Source: Candidatus Thalassarchaeaceae archaeon
Lineage (GTDB): Archaea > Thermoplasmatota > Poseidoniia > Poseidoniales > Thalassarchaeaceae
DNA: 7,118 nucleotides
Reading direction: 5' to 3'
NCBI GenBank assembly: GCA_029250565.1
Contig: JAQXFA010000124.1
Span: forward strand, 1 to 7,118
Both the position numbers and the translations under genes were made by a program. Under the pieces are notes generated by a model, which was given only the letters and a program-made list of their open reading frames with translations, searched no databases and was not told where the DNA came from. This document shows, in pieces, positions 1 through 5,806 of this stretch. The stretch's first letter is position 1; each line of letters opens with the position of its first letter.

Positions 1-1001
1 CTTGTCGTGCAGGAGGGATTCAATGGTCAACTGATATCGATATGCATCCACGTATTGTACATGCCACACACTGGCTTGATTGGGCCCCTCCTCCTTGTGA
101 CCATCTTGGTAATTTAATCAGTATTGAAGACCGATTTGCAGTTGTTATTCATTGTAGTTCTGGGCCCTGGCGTGAATCAGATGGTGCGTTAATTTCCAAA
201 ATGGTGCGTAATTGGCCACAAATTGTACCTTTAATTTACACCCCAATAGGATTGATTCCTTTCCAACTTGAAGACATTAATCCGTTTGCTCATATGTTAG
301 GTCCTGCAATTCTTTGGGATGCCTCATTACCGGAATTTGATGGCCAAGATGAAGTGGAAGAGTATTTTTTGCCTCTAGCAGAAGAATTACTAGATTGCGA
401 TTTTGAAAGAATTGTTTTGCATAACTCTACAGATGAAGAAGAAGATTTGTTTGAGCGTCTTACAGTTTTGCTTGGAGAAAAAATGCCTTCAGGTGAAGGC
501 AAGCGCTCAGATGTCAGGGGCCACCACCAGCGATATGCAATATGTGATAAAATCAATATGTTCTCTGGATTAGGGTACGATGTAACGCACTCTATAGCAC
601 AAAGTCTGGCCTTTGTAATGAGTCGTACTAGAAGAGTTAACAATGTTTTACTGGATGGTATTCATATCTTTAGTCAGAGACTAACTGATGGTGGTTTGAG
701 TTTGACAACAGATGGTGCAAAGTGGATCCACAAGTTGATGGATGAAAATTCTGAAACGGTTGGACTCCCAGAAGTAGTAATTGATTCAGACGCTGAACCT
801 TTTGTTCGTGATGGCCGCAATGTAATGCATGGATTCATCCTTGGCCACCAAGGTTTGCTACGAACTGGTATGCCGTGCTTGATTGTCAATCAATCGGGTG
901 AATTAGTTGCTCATGGCATAGCTCAATGTGGAGAACGGGAATTACTTGCCTTTGGTAAAGGAATTGCAGTGAAAACTCGTGGCGGTATCAAACTGGATTG
1001 A
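1..1001 (+). CDS. ArcS-like archaeosine synthase / archaeal TGT-family protein, 5'-truncated by window edge
   Basis: C-terminal part of a protein of the archaeosine synthase (ArcS)/archaeal tRNA-guanine transglycosylase family, which modifies G15 in the tRNA D-loop. Reading frame begins at base 3. Numbering from the first Met (base 42): a DUF5591-like domain lies at about 30-145, including the family-like stretch TPIGLIPFQLEDINPFAH (67-84). A pre-PUA domain follows at about 163-240 (SRTRRVNNVLLDGI, then DGGLSLTTDGAKWI), and a C-terminal PUA RNA-binding domain at about 243-319 (PFVRDGRNVMHGFI, GKGIAVKTRGG). The Met at 42 is probably not the start: the frame stays open to the window edge, no Shine-Dalgarno site sits at the right distance, and ArcS proteins carry a TGT-like domain before DUF5591. 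The expected lysine-transfer motif looks degenerate (HC-SSG-PWR at 37-44), so the activity may differ from canonical ArcS. Family assignment is by recalled motif similarity, not by a search. Confidence 0.72.
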   Translation, partial: CRAGGIQWSTDIDMHPRIVHATHWLDWAPPPCDHLGNLISIEDRFAVVIHCSSGPWRESDGALISKMVRNWPQIVPLIYTPIGLIPFQLEDINPFAHMLGPAILWDASLPEFDGQDEVEEYFLPLAEELLDCDFERIVLHNSTDEEEDLFERLTVLLGEKMPSGEGKRSDVRGHHQRYAICDKINMFSGLGYDVTHSIAQSLAFVMSRTRRVNNVLLDGIHIFSQRLTDGGLSLTTDGAKWIHKLMDENSETVGLPEVVIDSDAEPFVRDGRNVMHGFILGHQGLLRTGMPCLIVNQSGELVAHGIAQCGERELLAFGKGIAVKTRGGIKLD

Positions 1002-1004
1002 ATT

Positions 1005-1051
1005 TATCCAACAAGGACCGATCTCTCTTTCATCGCTTCATTCGTTGGATA
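1005..1051. repeat. 8-bp perfect inverted repeat TATCCAAC / GTTGGATA
   Basis: The arms are 1005-1012 and 1044-1051, separated by 31 bases, just downstream of the stop of the ArcS-like gene. A smaller CGAT/ATCG pair (1019-1022 and 1032-1035) nests inside, so the transcript could fold into a two-tier stem. It could be a 3' end structure, an operator, or chance. TTTATC at 1003-1008 is faintly TATA-box-like and would put transcription start near 1030, but I see no convincing BRE beside it. Confidence 0.4.
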
Positions 1052-1079
1052 CCGGTAGGGGATTGATTCAAGGGCTATC

Positions 1080-1102
1080 TTCCCCTCACGGAGTGAGGGG
1101 GA
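1080..1102 (+). promoter_or_regulatory. Hairpin covering the putative Shine-Dalgarno site of ATPase 1
   Basis: The left arm TTCCCCTCAC (1080-1089), loop GGA (1090-1092) and right arm GTGAGGGGGA (1093-1102) pair over 10 positions, eight of them perfect Watson-Crick next to the loop, then one G-U and one A-U. The right arm contains GAGGGGG, the only purine-rich ribosome-binding candidate upstream of the TTG start at 1109 (6 bases away). As RNA this would hide the site, suggesting translational control of the exporter operon. No T-run follows, which argues against an archaeal terminator. Confidence 0.5.
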
Positions 1103-1108
1103 CTTGGT

Positions 1109-2113
1109 TTGCAGACAATTATTACAACAGAGAAACTCACCAAGATGTACGGGCCTCACGTCGCATTGGACGAAATGAGTCTGAAAATCAATAGTGGAGC
1201 AACGGCACTTCTAGGTCCAAACGGTGCTGGTAAGAGCACCATGATCAAAACATTACTTGGATTAATTCAACTTACATCAGGGGATGGTGAAATCCTCGGT
1301 TACAACATCCGAACAGAAGGAGATAGTATACGGCAAAGAATTGGTTACATGCCAGAGTATGATTGTTTGACTCCTGAGATGAACGCGATACATCAAGTGA
1401 AGTATTGTGGTGAATTAACCGGAATGAACACAAATGTTGCTATGCGAAGAGCACATGAGGTTCTCGAATATGTTGGTTTGAGGGACCAGCGTTATCGTGA
1501 AATTTCCAGTTTCTCAACAGGTATGATGCAAGCGACAAAGTTAGCATGTGCAATTATTCATGACCCTGAACTTTTGATTTGTGACGAGCCAACTAATGGT
1601 CTAGATTCAAAGGCTCGTGGTTTCATGCTTGATACTTTATTTCAGGTGGTAAAGCAAGGCAACAGGTCAATTTTGATGTGCAGTCATCTGATGGATGATG
1701 TTGAAAAAATCTGTGACCGAATTGTTATGATTCACAAAGGAAAACTGATTGCTCAAGGGAAAATTGAGGATTTGAAAGCAATTGACCGAGAAATTGAGAT
1801 TTGGGTTTGGGGTGGTGCATCGCGAATGGAAACGGCATTGAAAGATGCTGGATTAACTCCTCGGAGAACTGGTAGGGTGATGCGAGTTGTCCGTCAAGAT
1901 GAAACCACTTATGACTTGGTTCTAGAATTAGCTGCTAAGGCAAAGGTTCAGATTCGCAGAATGGAGGATTACGAACCTTCTCTAGAAGACCTTTTCCTTG
2001 TCATAATGGATCGTCTAGGATATGGTGTAAAATCATCTGCAGATTTGTTGCAATCACAGCCTCCGACTACCTCTGTTGCACCTGCTCCATCACAACCGGG
2101 AGGTAATTTTTGA
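1109..2113 (+). CDS. ABC-2 type exporter, ATP-binding protein 1
   Basis: Cytoplasmic ATPase (334 aa) that should power the permeases encoded next to it. Walker A GPNGAGKST is at residues 36-44. The Q-loop position has Glu (GYMPE, E83) instead of Gln, common in ABC-2 exporter ATPases. The signature is FSTGMMQ (135-141) rather than LSGGQ, Walker B is LLICDE (155-160) with catalytic E160, the D-loop GLD is at 164-166 and the switch His is H193. After the roughly 220-residue catalytic domain comes a C-terminal extension of about 110 residues ending in a Pro/Ser/Gln-rich, probably disordered tail. The start is TTG at 1109: an in-frame stop lies at 1094-1096, and the next in-frame ATG (1145, residue 13) would remove the first beta strand. 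Its likely ribosome-binding site sits in the 1080-1102 hairpin. Its stop overlaps the ATG of permease 1 by one base. Substrate unknown. Confidence 0.93.
   Translation: MQTIITTEKLTKMYGPHVALDEMSLKINSGATALLGPNGAGKSTMIKTLLGLIQLTSGDGEILGYNIRTEGDSIRQRIGYMPEYDCLTPEMNAIHQVKYCGELTGMNTNVAMRRAHEVLEYVGLRDQRYREISSFSTGMMQATKLACAIIHDPELLICDEPTNGLDSKARGFMLDTLFQVVKQGNRSILMCSHLMDDVEKICDRIVMIHKGKLIAQGKIEDLKAIDREIEIWVWGGASRMETALKDAGLTPRRTGRVMRVVRQDETTYDLVLELAAKAKVQIRRMEDYEPSLEDLFLVIMDRLGYGVKSSADLLQSQPPTTSVAPAPSQPGGNF
2098..2104 (+). promoter_or_regulatory. Shine-Dalgarno site for permease 1
   Basis: GGGAGGT lies inside the end of the ATPase 1 gene, 8 bases before ATG 2113. That spacing selects ATG 2113 over the in-frame TTG at 2110, which is too close, and supports translational coupling of ATPase 1 and permease 1. 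Confidence 0.75.
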
Positions 2114-3255
2114 TGGAAGATGAAATTCCTGGTGTAGATGATTTATTTGGCGTGGATGATTTATCACCTTCTCAGCCAATCCCTGAGGTATCTGTACCAA
2201 TCACTGAATCAATTCCTGAACCAAATATCCAACCAGCTGATGCTGAATTCATGGGTGAAAAGGGAGGCGTAGTTACTGGAAAAGGCAGAATGGAAGCAGC
2301 ATTTGGCACCGGTGATGGCGATGAGGTTGCAACTGCACAAGTAGCACAAGTAGCATCCGAAGTGCAAACTGGAACAATTTTTCACCAAGTGTACCGCCCA
2401 TGGCGTGGGACATTGAATAGCCGTTGGGTTAGAAATTGGTCAATTTTGCGTTACCACATTTACGGCCTTTTTTCAAAGGGACATAAACCATGGCCAATGA
2501 TGACAAAATTGGTTATTTTCGGCGTTCTAATCGCTTCAATTGGCGATTTGCTAATGCTCACAGTAGGTGCTGCAACAGGTGTAGAACCAATCGAACGATT
2601 AGCAGGAATATCTCGGGGAAATTTGTATGGGCATGTACTATCATTTTGGTTTAGAAACGCCTGTACTTATCCTATAGTAACTGCACTAATTATTGGAGGG
2701 ATGATAAGTGAAGATAGGCGAAATGGTACCTCTGCACTATACTTTTCACGTCCTGTAAATAGGAGAGATTACGCGGCGATGAAGTTTCTCTCAGTTGCAA
2801 TCATACTCTCAGTTATTGTGTTGTTCACTCTTTCTGCCTATTATCTAGGAGCAATCCTAGTCGGTGGTGAAGGGTGGTCATATGTCATGGACACTGGACT
2901 AATGTTCCTAGGTGCTTTTATTGCAGGTGCTCTTCTAGTGTTCACATACACCAGTATTGGGCTTGCACTTTCTTCAGTTAGTTCGGGTAAATTCTTCCCT
3001 GCGGTGGCATTTATTGGAATGATTTTAGGAACAAAAATGGTAGCATTCTTGATATGGGCATTGTTTGATAGTAGTGCAATTTACCTAATTTCACCATATG
3101 ACAATTTGGCTCATGTAGGGCAATGGATGCTTGGACTGAACCATACTTACGAGCATCCTGCGTCTTGGAGTCTAGTGATGTTGATTACAATGAATGCTAT
3201 TTCCCTCTACATTCTTTCGGCTAGAGTTTCTTCTTTGGAGGTGACGCGCGAGTGA
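2113..3255 (+). CDS. ABC-2 type permease 1 with acidic cytoplasmic N-terminal tail
   Basis: Integral membrane subunit (380 aa) of an ABC-2 type transporter, expected to pair with the adjacent ATPases in the cytoplasmic membrane. Residues 1-90 are a low-complexity acidic tail rich in D, E, P, G and V, with the short repeats GVDDLF-GVDDLS (7-18) and AQVAQV (75-80). Six hydrophobic segments can be read at about 131-153, 183-199, 225-250, 262-288, 294-318 and 352-371. Between segments 2 and 3 lies the family-typical cytoplasmic coupling region SEDRRNGTSALYFSRPVNRR (199-218). The tail is longer than in ordinary ABC-2 permeases, which start close to the first membrane helix. The ATG shares its A with the stop of ATPase 1 (TGATG), and the stop overlaps the GTG of ATPase 2 by four bases. 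Neither the substrate nor the tail's function can be read from sequence. Confidence 0.88.
   Translation: MEDEIPGVDDLFGVDDLSPSQPIPEVSVPITESIPEPNIQPADAEFMGEKGGVVTGKGRMEAAFGTGDGDEVATAQVAQVASEVQTGTIFHQVYRPWRGTLNSRWVRNWSILRYHIYGLFSKGHKPWPMMTKLVIFGVLIASIGDLLMLTVGAATGVEPIERLAGISRGNLYGHVLSFWFRNACTYPIVTALIIGGMISEDRRNGTSALYFSRPVNRRDYAAMKFLSVAIILSVIVLFTLSAYYLGAILVGGEGWSYVMDTGLMFLGAFIAGALLVFTYTSIGLALSSVSSGKFFPAVAFIGMILGTKMVAFLIWALFDSSAIYLISPYDNLAHVGQWMLGLNHTYEHPASWSLVMLITMNAISLYILSARVSSLEVTRE
2131..2166 (+). repeat. Two imperfect 18-bp tandem units encoding GVDDL(F/S)
   Basis: Units 2131-2148 and 2149-2166 encode GVDDLF and GVDDLS within the acidic tail of permease 1. They differ at GGT/GGC, GTA/GTG and the last codon, so the duplication is not recent or the codons have since drifted. 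Confidence 0.7.
2335..2352 (+). repeat. Perfect 9-bp tandem duplication GCACAAGTA x2
   Basis: Two identical units (2335-2343 and 2344-2352) encode AQV-AQV in the cytoplasmic tail of permease 1. This suggests that the tail changes length by small in-frame duplications, as expected for a disordered linker. Confidence 0.75.
3237..3244 (+). promoter_or_regulatory. Consensus Shine-Dalgarno site for ATPase 2
   Basis: GGAGGTGA, the full consensus, lies within the last codons of permease 1 and 7 bases before GTG 3252. It fixes the GTG start of ATPase 2 and is the strongest ribosome-binding site in the window. Confidence 0.85.
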
Positions 3256-4241
3256 TTCCAGACCTATCCCAAGTTGGAACTGGGGAGACAAAGGAGTGGG
3301 CTCCAGTTGCTGAAGCACCCCACATTATGCTTGATCATGTAACCAAAACCTATGGTTCAGTGATGGGATTGAATGACGTTAGCATAGCTATCAAGGGCGG
3401 TGTAACTGGAATCCTTGGTCAAAATGGTGCTGGTAAATCCACTCTGTTCAAGTTGATAGTAGGGCGATTACAACCTAGTTCTGGAAATGTTCACCTTTTT
3501 GGTACAAATCCATTCAAAAATCCAGCCCCATATTCAAGAATTGGCTACGTATCCGAATCAGAACATCTCTATGATTGGATGACAGGGCTTGACTTCGTAG
3601 CAACACTTGCTCGCCTTTACGGCTATACTAGAGATGAAGCAAAAGAAAAGGCACTGCATGTTCTTGACTTCGTGGGTTTAGGTGATGTTGCGAACAAAGA
3701 AATAGGCAAGTATTCCAAAGGGATGAGGCAAAGAGTAAAAATCGCTCATGCATTGGTAAATGAGCCTGACTTGATTATTCTTGATGAGCCATTAGCAGGA
3801 TGTGATCCCTTGGCCCGTACAACGATTATGAATGTTGTAAGGGAACTCGGTGCAACGGGGAAAACCGTTCTTGTAAGTAGTCACATACTTTCTGAAATAG
3901 AACGGATTACTGAACAGATAATGATTCTCCACAATGGCCGACTTTTGGCACTTGGTAATCTACATGCTATTCGTGAACTACTAGACAAACATCCTCATCG
4001 AATTCTTCTTCGAACTGATAATCCACGAGGTTTGGGTACTGCGTTCCTACCTCACAAAGATGTGTATGGTGTTCGTTTCCCAAATAGTGATGAGTTAGTT
4101 GTTGAAACCAATAACCTCTCTTCTGTGCATCAAGCACTTCCTGGTATTTGTCATGAGAGCGGAATCAGAGTTACTGCGATTGAGAATCCGGATGACAATT
4201 TAGAGTCCTTGTTAGGATATTTGGTTGAGGGGAGGGCTTGA
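3252..4241 (+). CDS. ABC-2 type exporter, ATP-binding protein 2
   Basis: Second cytoplasmic ABC ATPase (329 aa), clearly diverged from ATPase 1. About 24 extra residues precede the catalytic domain. Walker A is GQNGAGKST (56-64), the Q-loop region reads GYVSESEHLYDW with Glu in place of Gln, the signature is YSKGMRQR (154-161), Walker B is LIILDE (174-179) with E179, and the switch His is H211. The D-loop reads AGCDP (182-186), where most family members have GLDP, so Leu is replaced by Cys184. Residues 236-329 form a C-terminal extension of the kind seen in ABC-2 exporter ATPases. Translation starts at GTG 3252, overlapping the stop of permease 1 by four bases (GTGA), with a consensus ribosome-binding site 7 bases upstream. 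The catalytic residues are intact, so the subunit should hydrolyse ATP. It may act with permease 2, or as the second half of a hetero-oligomer with ATPase 1. Confidence 0.93.
   Translation: MIPDLSQVGTGETKEWAPVAEAPHIMLDHVTKTYGSVMGLNDVSIAIKGGVTGILGQNGAGKSTLFKLIVGRLQPSSGNVHLFGTNPFKNPAPYSRIGYVSESEHLYDWMTGLDFVATLARLYGYTRDEAKEKALHVLDFVGLGDVANKEIGKYSKGMRQRVKIAHALVNEPDLIILDEPLAGCDPLARTTIMNVVRELGATGKTVLVSSHILSEIERITEQIMILHNGRLLALGNLHAIRELLDKHPHRILLRTDNPRGLGTAFLPHKDVYGVRFPNSDELVVETNNLSSVHQALPGICHESGIRVTAIENPDDNLESLLGYLVEGRA
4227..4236 (+). promoter_or_regulatory. Shine-Dalgarno site for permease 2
   Basis: GAGGGGAGGG lies in the last codons of ATPase 2 and ends 7 bases before ATG 4244. The in-frame TTG at 4238 is only one base away and is therefore unlikely to be the start. 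The GGAGG core is at 4231-4235. Confidence 0.75.
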
Positions 4242-4243
4242 AT

Positions 4244-5797
4244 ATGGAGCATGACCCTACTGATTTCATTAGAGAACCAATGGTTCCTTCGGATAAAATA
4301 TCTGATGAGCATCCTAAAGTTGAGTCAAAAACTCAAACTTTTGAGAGTCAGGTTGAGGAAGCAGTACAAGCTCAAGCACTTGCCGATGCAGAACCTCGTC
4401 AACCAATTTACCAGAGCGCACCAGCTGCTGTGGCTGGAGCGGCAGTGACGCAGTTACAGAAAGTTCAAACTCAAGCAGCACAAGCATTCCGTCCGCTTAC
4501 TAATACCGTTTGGAGCAAATTAGACCGTAAGGCCACAGCGGTCACAGAATTCACATTGCGTCAATACAGAACCAAGAATTCAACATGGGTGGTACTAGGA
4601 ATTGGAATGGTATTTGTTGCAATGGTATTGATGTTTTATGGTGAGGCAATGTCATCAGGTTTTGAATCCATAGACAATGATGGCGATTCTAATGATTGGG
4701 ATGGCGATGGATACCCAACAGGACAAGAGAGAATCTACGGAACAAATCCGTGGGATGAAAATAGCCACCCTGACCCTGAATTAGTTGCACCTGACCCCCC
4801 TGAAAAATGGATAGACGAAGATGGAATCGATTGGGATGGTGATTATTCAAATTCAAATCAAGGATATGATGACGATGGAGATTGCACTGGCGAGGGATGG
4901 GTGGATAGTGAATCATTTGAACTTCCTTACGACCAAGATACAAACCGTGACGGGATTAACTGTAATGTTCGATATACAATGAATTCTACTACAAAAACAA
5001 TCTATTTGATAAAAGCCGATCCTAGTGTTGATGAAGACCCAGATGATGAGGAATTTCTCAAAGAATCACTTCACAGGGCATTCGTTCTTGGGTTTGGGAA
5101 AATAGGATTCGCCTTCTTGATTGGAATCTTTGTCCCCCTCTTCCTTGCAACAGGATTGGTTCGTGATGAGATGGAGAGAGGAACCCTTCACTACATCATG
5201 GGTAAACCAATTGCACGGGCTGAAATACTTGCTTACCGACTTCTAGGATACATTGCTCTTGTTTGGCCTTATGCTACGGTGTTAATCCTCCTAACAGCGA
5301 TAGTTACGGGTTTCCTTGCCCCCTCTGATTCAATATTCAGATTCCATGACATGTCAGCTTGGTTAGGGGTTTTGTTAGCGTCTTGGCTGATGATGCTAGC
5401 ATACGGTACCATATTCTGTACATTAGGAGTCGTTAGCCCGAGATTTGGATTGTGGATTGCTATTGGATTTGGCGTGTGGGAATTCGCTATGGCGATGATA
5501 TCTCTGGGTGCACCAAATTTCCCACTTACTTGGTTATCGGTATCACATTGGGGAATTGAAATTATTAATTGCACATCAGTATTAGCCTATCCTGACCAAA
5601 GTTACATGATAGAAATTGCTAGCATGAATAACGACTGGGGAAGTCAAGCTGCATTAGCGGGATTCTACAGCCCACCAAGTGTAGTTGCGGGGAATTCTTT
5701 TGCCTCACTACTAATCTCAATTTTCGTATTGGTTTTATTCACAATTTTCGCTCTCTTTATTGGCCAGTCTAGCCTAAAGCGAAAGGAACTCAATTGA
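4244..5797 (+). CDS. ABC-2 type permease 2 with extracellular Asp-rich calcium-binding-like domain
   Basis: Membrane subunit (517 aa) of the exporter. Residues 1-110 are a cytoplasmic tail, acidic at first, then Gln/Ala/Val-rich (about 36-82) and possibly helical. The first membrane helix is at about 113-132. A roughly 145-residue acidic loop follows that should face outside. It holds a TSP3-like stretch DNDGDSNDWDGDGYP (144-158) with a following YGTNPWDENSHPD, a second cluster DEDGIDWDGD (191-200), DDDGDC (209-214), and a dockerin/EF-loop-like DQDTNRDGINC (230-240); C214 and C240 could form a disulfide. Further helices lie at about 281-303, 335-358, 372-396, 400-422 and 485-507. The cytoplasmic coupling region RDEMERGTLHYIMGKPIARA (307-326) between helices 2 and 3 is typical of ABC-2 permeases. 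Six helices put both termini and the coupling region inside and the acidic loop outside. ATG 4244 is chosen over TTG 4238 from ribosome-site spacing. It begins two bases after the ATPase 2 stop. Confidence 0.88.
   Translation: MEHDPTDFIREPMVPSDKISDEHPKVESKTQTFESQVEEAVQAQALADAEPRQPIYQSAPAAVAGAAVTQLQKVQTQAAQAFRPLTNTVWSKLDRKATAVTEFTLRQYRTKNSTWVVLGIGMVFVAMVLMFYGEAMSSGFESIDNDGDSNDWDGDGYPTGQERIYGTNPWDENSHPDPELVAPDPPEKWIDEDGIDWDGDYSNSNQGYDDDGDCTGEGWVDSESFELPYDQDTNRDGINCNVRYTMNSTTKTIYLIKADPSVDEDPDDEEFLKESLHRAFVLGFGKIGFAFLIGIFVPLFLATGLVRDEMERGTLHYIMGKPIARAEILAYRLLGYIALVWPYATVLILLTAIVTGFLAPSDSIFRFHDMSAWLGVLLASWLMMLAYGTIFCTLGVVSPRFGLWIAIGFGVWEFAMAMISLGAPNFPLTWLSVSHWGIEIINCTSVLAYPDQSYMIEIASMNNDWGSQAALAGFYSPPSVVAGNSFASLLISIFVLVLFTIFALFIGQSSLKRKELN
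4673..4963 (+). other. Region encoding the extracellular Ca2+-binding-like module of permease 2
   Basis: This part of the permease 2 gene encodes residues 144-240, with at least three DxDxD/N-type clusters. The first matches the pattern of prokaryotic thrombospondin type 3 repeats (DxDGDxxxDxDGDG followed by YGTNP and an Asp-rich end). The last (DxDxNxDGxxC), with the upstream Cys, resembles a dockerin loop or an Excalibur-type motif. Calcium binding is inferred from these patterns. Confidence 0.6.
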
Positions 5798-5800
5798 GGT
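5796..5800 (+). promoter_or_regulatory. Shine-Dalgarno-like site for the Trp-rich protein
   Basis: GAGGT overlaps the stop codon of permease 2 and lies 6 bases before ATG 5807. Using the upstream stop as part of the site suggests re-initiation by the same ribosomes and places this gene in the exporter operon. Confidence 0.6.
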
Positions 5801-5806
5801 TTCAAA

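Noticed and set aside
23..34. ATG at 23 preceded by a good AGGAGGG (11-17)
   Set aside because: The frame reads only three codons before TGA. The ArcS-like frame is open to the window edge, so the purine run is probably just coding sequence (Ala-Gly-Gly).
290..889. Reverse-strand open frames opposite the ArcS-like gene (290-643 and 674-889)
   Set aside because: The + strand frame shows clear DUF5591/pre-PUA/PUA motifs across the same bases. The reverse products are Ser- or Pro-rich without recognisable domains and lack ribosome-binding sites.
1080..1102. The GC-rich hairpin as a rho-independent-type terminator of the ArcS-like gene
   Set aside because: No T-run follows, and archaeal termination depends mainly on T-tracts. 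Position right at the next start fits a 5' leader element better.
979..1194. A 71-aa + strand frame spanning the gap between the ArcS-like gene and ATPase 1
   Set aside because: It starts inside the ArcS-like gene, runs through both inverted repeats and ends within ATPase 1 in another frame. Its product has no family-like features.
2110..2112. TTG 2110 as start of permease 1
   Set aside because: ATG 2113 has better spacing (8 bases) from GGGAGGT and gives the common TGATG overlap.
4238..4240. TTG 4238 as start of permease 2
   Set aside because: It is one base from the Shine-Dalgarno run; ATG 4244 has normal spacing.
4251..4448. A 65-aa + strand frame inside the start of permease 2
   Set aside because: Out-of-frame shadow of the Gln/Ala-rich tail; the permease frame continues into clear membrane helices and the coupling motif.
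4689..5574. Reverse-strand frames opposite permease 2 (4689-4943 and 5269-5574)
   Set aside because: Composition (His/Asn/Pro-rich) is what the complement of Asp/Gly-rich and hydrophobic codons would give. No motifs or ribosome sites.
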